From assembly GCA_037954235.1 (NCBI GenBank), contig JBBMOA010000020.1:15406177-15470176 (forward strand): DNA of 64,000 nucleotides. Direction: 5' to 3'. This DNA is from Aulostomus chinensis (Eukaryota > Chordata > Actinopteri > Syngnathiformes > Aulostomidae). Every line of letters starts with the position of its first letter. The stretch's first letter is position 1. Both the position numbers and the translations under genes were made by a program. Below the pieces are notes generated by a model. The model was given only the letters and a program-made list of their open reading frames with translations, did not search any database and was not told the DNA's origin. Shown one piece after another: positions 10,501-24,100 of the stretch.

Positions 10501-11179
10501 TTAACTTCTGTTCTCTTCCGATAAAGTGCCATTAGAGTCCTTGAGCACAGAGAGAGTCTGAGACCTGCCTCCAGACGGGCTTTCTGCTGTGTCTCCATAC
10601 TCGCTCTCAGCCAGCTCACCCTCGCGCTCACAGATGACTGTCATTGGGCTGCTGAGGATGCGGCTACGTGCGTTATACTTGCTGCTGGCAGCAGAGGGCG
10701 GCGTGCGCGAGCGGCCATATTTAAACCCGCTCATGGAGAACGATGGTGACGTTGGTGAGGACAGAGCTAAGGCTTCATAGCGGCTCCACTCCTCTGTTGC
10801 CCTCTTGCTGCGCCCGGGGGAGGTGCAGGGGCTTTGTGGAGCTGTAGGTGACAAGGGCGAAGAAGCGAGCGGATCCAGCGCTGACGACTCAGAGCGTGTC
10901 CTCTGGAAGCGGGGGTCAGTTGAGCGTAGCATCTCGGTGGCAGACATTCTGAAGCTGGTCTCTGAGCGACTGCCCTTTTTGAGCAGAAGAGCCTTGAAGG
11001 TGTCGCTGCTGGTGGAGGACTTCCTCAGGTTGCGCTGGATGGAGCCTGTCTGACGGGGCAACGAGGACACTGGGCTTGAGGACACACCAGTCGGGGTGAC
11101 TGGTGGGGACTGTGACTGGCTCCCAGCCCGGGACTTGTCCTCCTCAGACTCCCTACGACCCAGGACCTTCCGCTTTGAC
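10501..11179 (-). CDS. nhsl1: NHSL1 terminal exon (exon 8)
   Basis: Acceptor tttgtccacag ends at 11180 on the - strand. The first base completes an Arg codon, then SKRKVLGRRESEEDKSRAGS. The C-terminal NHS signatures follow: RNLRKSSTSSDTFKALLLKK, FRMSATEMLRSTDPRFQRTR, GRSRTPPSAASSKYNARSRI and LSSPMTVICEREGE. It ends NGTLSEENRS and TAA. About 226 residues. Confidence 0.95.
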
Positions 11180-12452
11180 CTGTGGACAAAATGTGTGACA
11201 GCAAGATGCATTATGTGCCGAGGAAATGTCATGTGTAAAAATAAAAATAATCGAAACGCTGACCCGATAGAAAAGAAATCCCACGAAGGAATGGAAGAGT
11301 TGGGGGACGTTTTGTTAAGAAAGTAGGACAGCAAATTAAATTATTCAAATGAAAGTGAGGCTGTAATAATGTGGGATTTCCCACATCTGAGCAGAAATCT
11401 GTCCAGCCATGTTTGTTTCAATGCTCACAAAAGATTACACTTAAATCACTTGACCTCAAATCCTCATCGCAAAATTACCATATGTCAGCACTTCCCCCAG
11501 CTATCCTGCATCAAAGCATGAATCTAATCAAGTAAAACCACCAGCGATGAATGACGTAGACGTGGAGGAGAGAGAGGGAAAATGAAACGAGGGCAATTAG
11601 ATAAAGTTAAAGAAATCCGATGTGTTTTTACAAGAAAAAAAAAAAAAAGATGCAGACAGCGCAGCTCTGCAGGAATGCTCAGACGCAGCGTAATGAAATT
11701 AATCAAAAAACACTAACTGGGAAAAGTGCCCAAAGCAGTTTTAGTCACACAAGGACAATTTCGCCTTGTCTCAGCAGGAGGTATCTGAGTAGTTTACTGC
11801 ATCTCATCCTAAACGTCTATAACTCCTGCTCCCAAGCACAGCGATAACACTGCATCTAGCAAAATACAGCGGATTAGGGCTAGCCGGGAATCAGCCTTAT
11901 TAATCCAGGGGTTGCACTGCTGCTAATCCATAGGTAGCACCAATGTAATGGTGGCTGTCTAATTAAAGAGAAGGTTGCTTGCTGATTTGCATGTCTCTCA
12001 TAACAACCACAAGCATGCAGAGGACAGCAGGGGAAGGAGAGGTGATTGAAGGCATAAAAACTAGCTCCTGTGATAAGATGAGCCATTTGAAAGTAAAGGG
12101 AAGAGTGAAGGACGCAGTGAGACAAAATCCTTAATCCTCAGATTAGATCTAGAGGAAGAAATTCTTTCCATAAAGGACACAGAACCTGCAGAGACAGAAC
12201 TCGGAGAAGGGCAGATGGAGAGAGTAGACGAATGGGTGTAAATGCTCTCTGCTTCCTTAAAAAAAAAGACTGCAGAAAACAATACGTGTCTGTGGCCTAA
12301 ATTCAACCTCAAACTAGCCTCAGCCTCCCTGGGCTCGCTCACCACATTAGCCCAACAGCATTACATAAGAGCTGCTCTCTCACATGTGCATACACTCACA
12401 CACCTGAATACAGCCGAGAGACAAAGCTCAAAGTGGCAAAGAGCAACACACA

Positions 12453-12507
<55 letters not shown>

Positions 12508-15116
12508 CAGGAGAAATCCAGAGATACCAATCTAAGAGGTTTTACATTTGGTTTAGAGGAACTCCCTCCACACACGCTGTGGGTTTTCTCTTCCTGTGGC
12601 TGCGAAGGAATTTAATTCAAGGTTTTCATTATTTTTTGTTTCCCCGGAGTGAGACAGAGGGAGAGAGAGAGGAGAGGGAGAGACAGAGAGAGGGAGAGAA
12701 TGACAGAGAGAGGGAGAGAGAGAGAGAAAGAGGGAGAGAATGACAGAGAGAGAGGGAGAGAATGAGAGTGACTGAAATGACAAAAGAGCACATCAGAAGG
12801 CTTCAGACGACTGAGAGTAGTGACACACTGATCCGCACATCAATGCTGATATCGATTCCAAACCAAATTGTCATTACTATTGTTGTTCTACAATTCTACA
12901 ATTTCATTTAGCAGACGCTTTTGTCCAAAGCGACGTCCAACACAAGCAAGAATTCAGACTGGAGGACTGTTGCTGGCATTATGGTGACATCATGAGGCTG
13001 CAGTAAACCACAGGGTGCTTCTTTATATTGAAGCAAATAATCCAAATTAAGGTATATTCAAGAGCAACTTGATGTGAAACTGCATGTGTGGATCGGTGAC
13101 ATACTGTTCCATTACCCTTGGTTTAGATCAGCAAGTGGATCGGCACCATTAGTCCAATATCTCAACTGTGACATCAGTATCAGCACCTGATTCCAACAGT
13201 ACTGATCTGACACCTCTAGAGTGAACAAGTCAGAGGTGAAGAACTTTTTAATGTTTGGAAGTTGCAAAGTATATGAATCTGAATTTGTCAACCATTATAA
13301 CATCACATCCACCGCTCCATGTCTCAAGATAAAGAAAGAAGCATTCCTTTCAATCTCACACTTTTTAAGATTGCAACAATAGAGTTCTTTACAGTTTGGT
13401 GATGGCTCGTATTCCCACAGCTCTAGCAGGAGTCCCACTCACTGCTGGTTCTATACTGGGCATGGAGGAGAAAACCAAACACAGTTTCACAGCGAGGTTC
13501 ACGCACACATGCTTCCACAATCTTCATGTTCAATTAGACAACACAGTAAATCACGCTTGGACACATGACCTGTGTGTTAACGCGCACCATAAATACAACA
13601 ATCTGACGCCGGCAGAAATAAAATCCTGTGAAATGAAATCCTGTGATGCTCAAGAGAAGCGCCTCAGCACGTGACCGTGAAACACAAACTGGCAGGCTGC
13701 ATGAGAAATTTATGTGTGTTCTCCCTTTGAAGCACGTATGTAATATATGTCAGAGACTGCGGAGAACAAGAGTGGTGTGTTGGAGAGAGAAACGGAAAGT
13801 GGAAAAGAGAGAAAGAGAGAAAAAAAGAAGCGCAAGCTGCTCTCGGGTGGCCTCTAACCTAGATTAAGCCCATAGGGTGTCGAGTAGTTAAATAATGAAT
13901 GAAGCCACAGCCTTTTTTCTTCTTCGTCTGAGAGTGAGCAACGTTGATGTAAAAACACAGATGCCTTGATAAACACTTGACTACAGACTCACGTTGCTTT
14001 CTGACCGGGAACCAACAAAAAAAGCAACACTCTTCAGGGCTGGAGACTCCAGAGACCTGCTATTTGACAGATGTGTACGCTAGCAGATGGGACAGCGCTG
14101 GCTGAAGTTATGACTGAGAGGGTGGAGGGCAGGAGGAGAGGATGGAGGGGGGATGGAGACGGAGTTCAGGATGTTGTGGTTTATAGGAAGCAGGACTGAC
14201 AGGCTGACAGCTGAGTAAAAGGGGTTGAAACAAACTCTACCGCGAGAATTGAAGCAGAAGTAGGTGAAGGGATGTGAGAAAAGTGCATCCTGGTACCTGT
14301 GAATGGCCGCGAAGAGGTCCTCAGTGGTTCGGGTCCTTGTGGGTGTCGGGGTCACCATGTTCTCCTCGGAGGCCCCGTTTGCTGACGGAATTGGAGATGA
14401 TTCCGCCGTGCTGGAGTCGAACACCTCACCTGTAAACACACATAGCTGACTCAGTACAACACATCCCCACACTTATGCACCCTCCATCCTGTCGCATTAA
14501 CCTGGCTGCCTACGAGATGGGAAGTGGTATGGAGGAGGTGCCTGCCTGTCCTCTTACATTCTCTTTACGTCTCTGGTTTCCCCTCTCTCCTTCCTCATCC
14601 TTTAGTTTAGCCTCTTCTCTCCTCCTCTTCCTCTCAACCTCCACACTCGCGTCTGAGCCTCGACTGCCTGAGCCGATGCAAGCAGTCTCACTTTACACTC
14701 TCCCCTTCCTCCCCTTCATCCCTTTCCCAGATCTGTTCCTCTCCCTCTGATACGATTGTGCCCCTCCCCCCAAACTCCCCCTCCAACCATGAAAAGCATC
14801 TCCCTTGGGATATTGTGCCCCCCCCCCCCCGCTTCTCCCCTTCCCCTCCCTTACCTCAGAGTGAGAAGAAGGGATACATAGGGAGCGGGACAGAGTGAGA
14901 GAGGGGCTGAGTAGGCTGAGAGATTAACAGGAAAGGAGAGGAAAAAGCAGGACGGGGAGAGATATGGATATTTGGAAATAGGGATGGATGGGGGAGAGGA
15001 GTTGAGTTGACAGTGGAGGCTGAAGGGTGAGGAGGCAAACAAAAAGAGCAATGCGGGAAAAGTGAAGGGACAGTGGCCACAACAGAGCTGTGCGAATGAA
15101 ATGAAGAAGAACGGCT

Positions 15117-15151
<35 letters not shown>

Positions 15152-18100
15152 GGGTGGATGAATGTATGAGGACAGCACCGCTGTCCCAGTGATAAGCAGC
15201 TTCTCCTATTTTCACAGTTTTTAGACCTTTAAAGCTTGTGGTTTCAAGTTTGACTCCTTTGCTTTGGTGGCAAAATTAATTTCACAGCTGCCTGAGGAGC
15301 TGGCCACACAGCAGGCACCCAGCAGCGCCACGATTAACCATACAGGATTATCGTATTGGGCTTAAGTAAATGAGTGTTTGGACTGTAACAGTCAGGCTGT
15401 TTTGTACAAATATTTACATTTCCAAATCTTGATTTGAGGAGAAGTTTGATTAATCTAATAACCCAACCTGCATCATCTTCTTTGGAGCTGATGGATCCAG
15501 TCGTGCTATTCGTTCCATCCTCCTCATCCTCTTCGTCAGCCTCTCCGTTTGTACACGGCTCGTGGTCGAGACTTGCGTCCTGGCTGGGAGAAGCGAAGGT
15601 ATGAATCTCACCCTGAATTTCTGTCTCGCTGCTCTCTGCCCGAGACTCAGAACTCTCTGAAGTTTCTTCCTCCTCTTCCTCTTCTTCCTGTTGATCACTT
15701 TTCTTTTCTTTCTCCTCTTCTTTCACTAGTATCAGCAGTGCATCTACCTCGTCTCCTGTCTGGGCTGTCAGGCTGTGTGTTTCTTCATTTTGAAATGGAA
15801 GATGTTCCTGGGGGCTAAATGGTGGGACAAAAGACACTTTGGGTTTTTTGGAGACTGCTGGGGGCTTCTGTTTGACAGGAGAGCTTTGGAAACTCTGTGG
15901 GGGTCTCTTTAAAACTTTGTGCCCTTCATCTTCCTGTTTTCCATTTAAAAGAAAGCAACTCCTGTCTTCAGGGTTTCCGTTCAAGACAGAGCAATCTGGT
16001 GTGTCATCAGTGATGTTACAGTCTAAAGACAGCTCCTCGAGGAACTTTGTCACAGGTGATGGTGTGGAGTTTCGTGAATGATCTTCTGGAGAGCTGTTTA
16101 ACACAGGGAGCACAGTGAGAAGCTCCTGGGTCTCTGGCTTCATGGAGTCAACCTCTGTATCTTGAGCTTTGGTCTGGTCCATGGTGCTGTTGATCTCCTT
16201 GTCTGGCCGCTTGACTGAACGGAGCTGGACACTCTGCAGTGCAAAGGGGGTGATCAGAGGCTTGGGGGAGTTTGCAGGGCTGTTGGCAATAGCAGGTTTA
16301 GAAGCATCCTTGACAGCCTTAATAGCCAATGGAGAGGAGGAATGTGGGACCAAAGCAGGGAGTGGAGGGGGTGGAGGTGGCCCCATGGGGGGGACAGGAG
16401 GGGGAGGAGGAGGAGGAGGAGGAGGACTGAAGCTCCCATTCAAGGACACACTAGGGTGGATTAGAGTTTCAGGTGATGGCGGAGGAGGGAATTCTGGGGA
16501 GGTGGAGCAAGCAGAGGGTGGTTTCAATGTTTGACCCTGTGGAGTGTTAGGTAACGAGGGTGCTGGTGAAGAAACGGGGGACTCTACATTCACATTTGGT
16601 GGTAGAGGAGGAGGGAATGGTGGCGGTGGGCTTAGAGGGGTGCTTGGAGCTGAGGATGAGGGCAGGGGTGCAGGTGGTGCAGGCCCAGAGCTTTTGAGTG
16701 AATCTGAGGTGTTGGAAGAAAGGGAAGTGGATGAAGAGGACATGGACACTGATGAGAGGAGTGAGGACTTCCTCTCAGGCACCTTGGGCTTGGGTCGGCT
16801 GCCTGAGGGAGACATAGACCTGATGAGTGAAGGTACAGGTGTTCCAGCTGTTGGGGTGTTGGACTGGCTGGAATAGCCACTAGATGGGGAAGTCAGTCGG
16901 TGAACCCTGTCTGGGGAGGAAGTGGATGTTTTGGGCTTCACTTCCATTCCTCCCACAGGAACTGGATCTCCATGGTCCTGGTTGTTGCTGTGAATCTCCG
17001 TTCCGTTCTGTAGTTCTTCTGGGTGAGACCCAGCTGAAATGTTATCTGTTGCATGGGCCAGAGGAGTCTGTGCCCTCTGGTCCCCATGGTTACGAGGGTA
17101 TTCCATGTAGTAGCCCCAGGAATCAGCATAATCAGAACGCAAGCTGCTTGTGTCACTGTGAGCAGGAGTCACATGGCATAGTGAGTATGCATTAGACACG
17201 CCCCCACAGTTTGCGTTAGCCCCTAGTGATGCTGCAGAGCTTCCTGCACTAATGCTACTCTGACTTCGTGGCCGTAGCACCCAAGGGTCATCATAGTCAC
17301 TGCTGGGACTATGGGAGGGTGAGGAAGGAGAGGCACCTTTGCCTTTCCCCCCTCTCAACCCCATCTGTAGACTCTGCTGCAAGCTGGCAATGAGAGTCTC
17401 ATTGAGCATGGCGCCATTAGAGTCGTTATCACCACTAATAGCACTAACACCTCCAAGGGGCTTTTTTGCACCGGGCTTTCGTCTGAGTGAGTCTGTGCGA
17501 GCTGGGGGCAGTGGAGGCTTTTTGGACTTGCGTAGGGAGATGCTGCGGGAGAGAGAGCGATCACTGTAAATGCTTCCAGACTCTTCCAGACTGGCCATTT
17601 CCCGGCACTCGTACATGCTATGTCTGGTGGCCCGTCCAGCTGCTGCCCCATGCCCGCTGCCATGGCTTCTTGAGCGCAGGCCTGAGTCCAGGTGCATGGA
17701 GGTGTAATATCCATCATTGTCCTGGGAGTAGAGTGAACTTGAATCGGTCGTTGTCCTGGAGGACAGCTCCAAGCTGCTGTACAGCTGGTTGATAGGAGTG
17801 GAGCAGCTTGAAGTGAGAGTTCTGTGCGGGACAATTACGTTTTCAGGTGTGTCGTAGATCCATTGCTCTTCTGTCAGACAAGATGGTGGAGTGGGGGCCA
17901 AGGTGCTGTGACTGTGTACGCTGCTGTCTGAGTGGCCTGACTCGCTGGCAGGTGGGGCTGCAACTTGACTACCATCCTTTATTGTGTGAGTAGGGGTGGA
18001 AGTGGCCAAGGCTGGACAGGTAGAGCTGTGAGTGAAGGCTGTAGGGCTGGAGACTGAGGGGTTAGTGTTGGTGGACGAGGCCACACTGAGCGGCCGAGCT

Positions 18101-19933
18101 GTGGGGTAAGCTGAGACTGAGGATTGGGGATGCTGCCCGGTGGTGTTAAGGGTAATGACCTCAGATGAGCTAGAAAGGGTAGCATTGGGGATGAAGGAGG
18201 TGGAATAGGCAGCATGTGGGGAGACCACACAAGCTGGACCACCACCCCAATCGCTGGACTGTGTCCCCCTCAACTCCTGAGACTTGGGCCTGGGCAGGGT
18301 GCCTGTCCTTGGGGCGTTCCTCATGTGCACCACTGTATCGTCAACCTGAAGCTTTCCAATCTGCCTCTGGGGTGTATTTTGCTCATCTGACTTGATAGGG
18401 GTGCTACTATAGATGGGATCTGCACTGAGGGACACCCTGGCACCCTGTCGGGGCAGACTGTGAAATCGTGAAGGGTCTCCATTAAACTGATGCGGAAGCA
18501 TCAAGATTCCAGAGCTGTCACTGCTCGAGATGGATATACTTCCTGTTGAAGAGGAAGCAGAGATACCGGCCATCTGAGCAGCAATTCCTTGTCCTCTCTG
18601 AGCCCGAATTCTTCTCATAGACGGGGGTACGACCTTCACTTCTTCTGTCTGGCAACTTGAGTCTCGGGTCTGGGAACGACGGAGCATTGAGTTGACGCTC
18701 CCAACTCTGCCCAAAGTCGAGTACTGTCCTGGGATGAACATGGAATGTGGTCGTAGCTCTCCCCCGCGTCCTTTTGCTGCTGTAAAATGAAAAATGAAAA
18801 CAAGGTAACCATGTTGATCATAAAAATACTTCCTGTTTTCCCTTCTTGCTTCACGACGTGTTTTCCCTTCTTCAACCACGGAGACTTCTGGCTGAACTAT
18901 CAGACAAACTGGTCACAGGGAAGCTAATTAATTTGATTAGCTGTAACCTTGTCTCATGCGCTAATAACTTCTGGTCCTCCTCATTAAGCAGGGAAGGATA
19001 TGAGGAGTGACAGAGTGAAGAAAAAGAGATTTCCTAACATGCTTCTCCTTCGTATAAATAAATCTAAATGTCCTGTGGGGTCAAGGACAAGCAGTCTAAA
19101 TCACATATATGGACACAAAAAAAAAGACACACGTGCATGCATACACAATGTTGACATGGTCATGCATGGCCATACAGAGCAGAACATACAGAGTTTAAAC
19201 AGATATACGCAGACAAGGAGAGACAGAAAATGCACAAAAAGCCCACGACACAAACGCAGAACGTACCAGCCTGTAAACAAACAATTTGAAGGATGGGTAG
19301 TAAAATAAGAGAGAATGTCTAGTGTGTCCCATCTGTGGTGGCTCCCCTGTTGATGCTCGTATTCCAAAACACACACACACATACACATACACACACTCTG
19401 TTTCTTCTCTCGCTCCTGCTAAAACCACACATACACTCTCTTCCTCCTTTGCTAAAAGCTAGAGTGACAGCTTGGCTGCTGCTGCGATAGATTAAGCTGC
19501 AGGTCTACTTCGCAGGCAGTGCAAGGAGAGGGAGGGAGGGATTGAGCACTGGGACAATTACCCTGGCCCAGTAATCATGACATTCAGAGGCTGTCGTCAG
19601 CTGGGCACTAACCAGACTTTAAAGCTCTTTTCCTATCGGTCGAAGTGATCTTATCTCACAGAGAAGTGACATTCTCTTTAAACGCTGCTGCCATCCAACA
19701 GCTCACACATGTGAATAAACATCAGCCGAGCTGAGCCATCATCAGCTTAGAGCTTATCACTCTGTGGCTGATGAACTAAGCCTGGAGACCCCTGAACCTT
19801 CATAACTGTTTTTAATAACATCTTTGTTCAAGCACAAGAAATACAGATATGCTTTAGGTGTTGACATACTAATTGTCGGCTGAATTTGGTAAATATGATG
19901 CACGGCTAAGATTTTCTGAATGGCCATAAGATT

Positions 19934-19999
<66 letters not shown>

Positions 20000-21107
20000 C
20001 TCTCTCTCTCTCTCCGCACAAACAGGGCTGAAGTGACATCACCTCAAGGGATTATGGCTCAATAAGTATGAAAATTCTGCACTTCAACAGGAACATTTCA
20101 GATTATATTATGATAGACATTTCTCAGGAAAACAAGAGGTAAAATTAAAAAAAACAAGTGAAAATGATTTAATAAATGGTTCTTGTGGACATACATGATA
20201 CTTGGGGTGGGGAATGAAAACACAACTGTGCTTGTGCTGAATTTCTTTTCAACCTAACATATTCAAGATAAAAGAATAAATGAAGGAAGGGAGTAAAGAA
20301 GTGATGGAAGATGGAGGGATGCTTGTCCAGAGTGTTGGTACAGGTCTTTGGACAGCAGAGGGCAACATTTTGCCCCACAGTAATCCATACCTAGCTCCTG
20401 GTTGATGTTCTCAGGCAGCCCTGATATAGTCTTTCTGCGTTTGACCTTCTTGGGCCGGCGGGACACGGTGTCAGTGTTAATGAGGGAGCGCCGGATGCTC
20501 GCCTGTCGGTCAAACACTGCCCCTGGTAGCCGGGAGGGCGAGAGCAAGGCAGGCGGACACACAGGCAAACAGCAGTCGGTTAGTAGAAGGAACAAACTCA
20601 ATGACATGCAGGTTTTTATTTATTTTTCATGCAGCGGGTCGGGGAACCTTAAGGGATATTTCAACCAAATTACATAAGAAACAACATTTTTCTCTCTCGT
20701 GGTTTCTTTTTTAGATGCCATTTCCAACACAAATGAGTTCCCTGGGTGTTTCTACAGTCAATTTTTCACTGTAGTTATTTGTTGTCGTGAGTAGAACAAT
20801 CACAATTGTTCTGTACTGTGGTAGAAGCAGAAATCTCAGAGGAACATATTCAATCTTGGGCAAATACATTTGACAGATACCACAAGTAGTACTTGAGAAA
20901 ATGTTGCTTGTGTATGTGATTCGGGGGATTTAACTCTTTCATCAGCCTGAAGTACTTTTCAGAAGCCAAGTTCAAACTTGCTTAAGGCTGCAAGGACTTG
21001 ACTTTTGACCCACGGGCTGATGATTTTATTGTTGTTGGTGTAGTTATTTTGCAACACTAAATGTGAGAAACAGAACCGTGGAGTACATGCTCTTGTCACA
21101 AACACTT

Positions 21108-21159
<52 letters not shown>

Positions 21160-24100
21160 AAGGCAGATGTGAAGCATGTAACCAACACTCATGCTGTCAT
21201 TCGTTGATGAAAATACCTTTCACTGAATCCCTGTATTTAAGTTGGGTTGTATATTGTCCTTGTTACTCAAGTTTTCATGACATAATTTATTATTGTATTC
21301 ATTATATATAAGATTATATAATCTAACAACAGTTTTAACTATGGACATCTGATGTAGCTTTTAAATAAACATATATAAAAAAGGCAGGTCTGAGATTATG
21401 AATGCCACTGAAGGAGTTGGAATATATACTCATAGCTTTTTGTTCATACTTGATCATTACAGTCATGTTTCTGTTCCAACAAATCATACTCGCAATCATT
21501 TTTAATGCTAAATGTAGCTTTAAATTTAGCAGTAAATAGTCAGTAAATAGTCAATTATCACTAAGTTACTGCCCTGTTTCTTAGAAGGAAGGTTTCACCA
21601 GGAACTGCACTTTCTAGCTAGCTGTTAACAGCCTGCAGGCGTTCAGGGGGTAGAAAGTGATATGAGTACAGATTGTGTCTCACACATTCTCCATAAACAT
21701 GACAAAGTGTGTGTGTGTTTGTTTCACTCGCCCTAATGAAAAGTGACAGCAGGTGAAGTCAACAGTGAACACATTAACTGCTCATCAGTATCTAAAAGAT
21801 GGCTCAATCACAGGAATTTTGGCCTTGACCTCAGATAAAACACAGAGGTTCATAGTGAACTAGAATATATTTTCACTGTACTTTTACATATCAAACTCAA
21901 AATTTAACCCCAGAAATTGCAGAATGAGATGTTTTTATCAGTGTGTATGTGTGGCGGCTAGCACTGAAGTTGTGACATGCTAACCAGGGAATTGTGTTGA
22001 CATATTTTGCCATGCTCGACAGTGCGTCTGTCAAACGCCCTGCGAACTGACATAAAGTCAGTGAAAAGCCTTGACCCTCGGATAAGCTGTCAAACCATTT
22101 TTCGCACATAAATGCTCGCTCACACTCACGCATAAAGCAAGGTGAAGGTCAATATCACAGAGGCATGATGGAAGGGGGAGAAATTACTCAGAGATACAGG
22201 AGGAGATGCAGACATCCATGACTGACATGTACAGTTTTTCTGCTCAGTGGATGAGTGGATGCAGTAATTGAGGAATCTGTATCTACTCAGCCTCACAGGG
22301 CTGATTTAAGACACAGTCAATTTTCCTTTCATTTTATTGAGTTATGAAGTGTGATAAAAAAAAAAACAAACACAAGATACAACATGTTAGGGGTGCACTT
22401 TAACGGTGTTAAAGTGATGGAAGTTTGTAAACTTATTAAAGACTTTCAGCTGTTCCAGATCAGCCATCATTTACACAATACTTTTGTGGGAATATTTTGT
22501 GAAAGCACCAACAGTCACCCCTACAGTACTGTCAAAACAACAATTTCGAGGTAAGGAAAATATCGATTCATTTAAGTATCCTAGCTTTTTTCTTTTTGGT
22601 GTCGTGTTTCGATGTTTTTCTGAGAGCAACTGCTTCATCTCTGCTTGCTATCACTTGCATCTTCAAAAACAACACTGGCAGCTTAAAGTTGCAGTTAACA
22701 GTTTCCTTAACTGCAAAAAGTCAGTATACATGTTTTCAGCTTCAAAGTATTTGATTTTTCCCCAAATTTTTATTTACAACTGATATGTACCTGCCCATAT
22801 GGAGAATTTTTTGTTAAAATTTCCAAAACATTTGGAAAAGCCCATAAATCCTAAAATCATACATTTACCACATTGTGTTTCCCCTCATCATAACTTTTGC
22901 AGCTTGTAGATTCAGTCTAGGTTTCTTTAGGACAGTTTTCCGCATGAGGGATGTTTAATGGTTCAAGTTTTGTTGCGGGTGCAATTAGCATTTTGCCCTA
23001 ACATTTAAAAGTCCTCCAGACTAAATTACTGTCTGATAAAACTCATACAAATGATGTAGAATGAAACAAAGTCAAACAATAATTCAGAAATTTTGTAGAA
23101 TTGTAATACTTAAGACTTGACCTCAAAGTATCGTGACAAGTATGAAAGCAAAAGAGACAGTGTGTGACTGCAGATAAGAGGTTGATGTTATAGAACACAC
23201 CAGAGATGTTTGAAGCCAGATCCAACTAGTTTGACCTACCTACGTCACTGTGCTACATGACACTAGAGGAGTGGGATGTTTGTTTTCTAATGGGGGCTCT
23301 AGTGATTGAGAGATGGTCGATAGGGATGAAGATGACCTTTTGTCATACCTGTGACATTGATGGCGACTATGTCTGTGGGCACAGCCTGGGCCGTCTGCCT
23401 CATCTTCTCTTCTGGGGTTGGGAGGGGTGTGGCTTTGGTCCATACCACCTGTCCGTCAACTTCTGAAACATCCCCTTTGTCACCTCCTCCTTGCAGGGTC
23501 TGGGGCCTCATGGAGTGCTGAGATTTGTCATCCTCCACTGATGAAGCTGTGGACTAGAGGGGAGAGAGTGAGAGAGAGAGAGAGAGAGAAGGTTAAGACA
23601 TAAAACATGAAGCAGGGAGCGATGAGAGTCGATTAAAGTACGAGAAAAAGAGGAGACAGATAATGATAAGAGGGAATGAAAAAGACAACATGTAAGTCAG
23701 ATTAAAAGAGGAAGAGAAATGAACACAAAAGGGAGGAAAAAAGATACAAATAAGGGAAATAAAATGATGGTGGAAGAGATGAAACCAGGGCGATGAAAGG
23801 CAATAGAAGAAGAATTAGAGCCCAAACATGATGCTCAATAAAAATCCAGAGCAAAAAGGTCAAGAAGATACTGGGAGCAAGATTAAAAACCAAATAAAAA
23901 CAATCAAACTTAATTGTCTAAAACTATAATTGACTGAATGTTCAGGCTGTAATGTCATACAGAAACTTTAATAAACCACACTAGCATGACCTTTAGAGGA
24001 CTTCTAAAATCAATCATACTAAAACAGACACCCACACACACCCACACACAGGCAATAATCAGAGCAAACGGAGCGGCTGGAGATGGCAGATTAAAAACGC

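Larger units (their letters stand above)
11180..14296 (-). other. nhsl1: NHSL1 last intron
   Basis: Holds a (CA)n (12445-12505), a purine GA tract (12651-12771), a dispersed-repeat remnant (12810-13225) and a unique block at 11880-12070 that looks like a possible conserved non-coding element. No extra exon is needed: exons 7 and 8 join in phase. Confidence 0.8.

Noticed and set aside
14856..15215. 119-codon - frame rich in Ser, Leu and Pro
   Set aside because: Pyrimidine-rich intron between NHSL1 exons 7 and 6; exons join in phase without it.
16169..16534. 121-codon + frame rich in glycine
   Set aside because: Antisense shadow of the NHSL1 poly-proline coding region.
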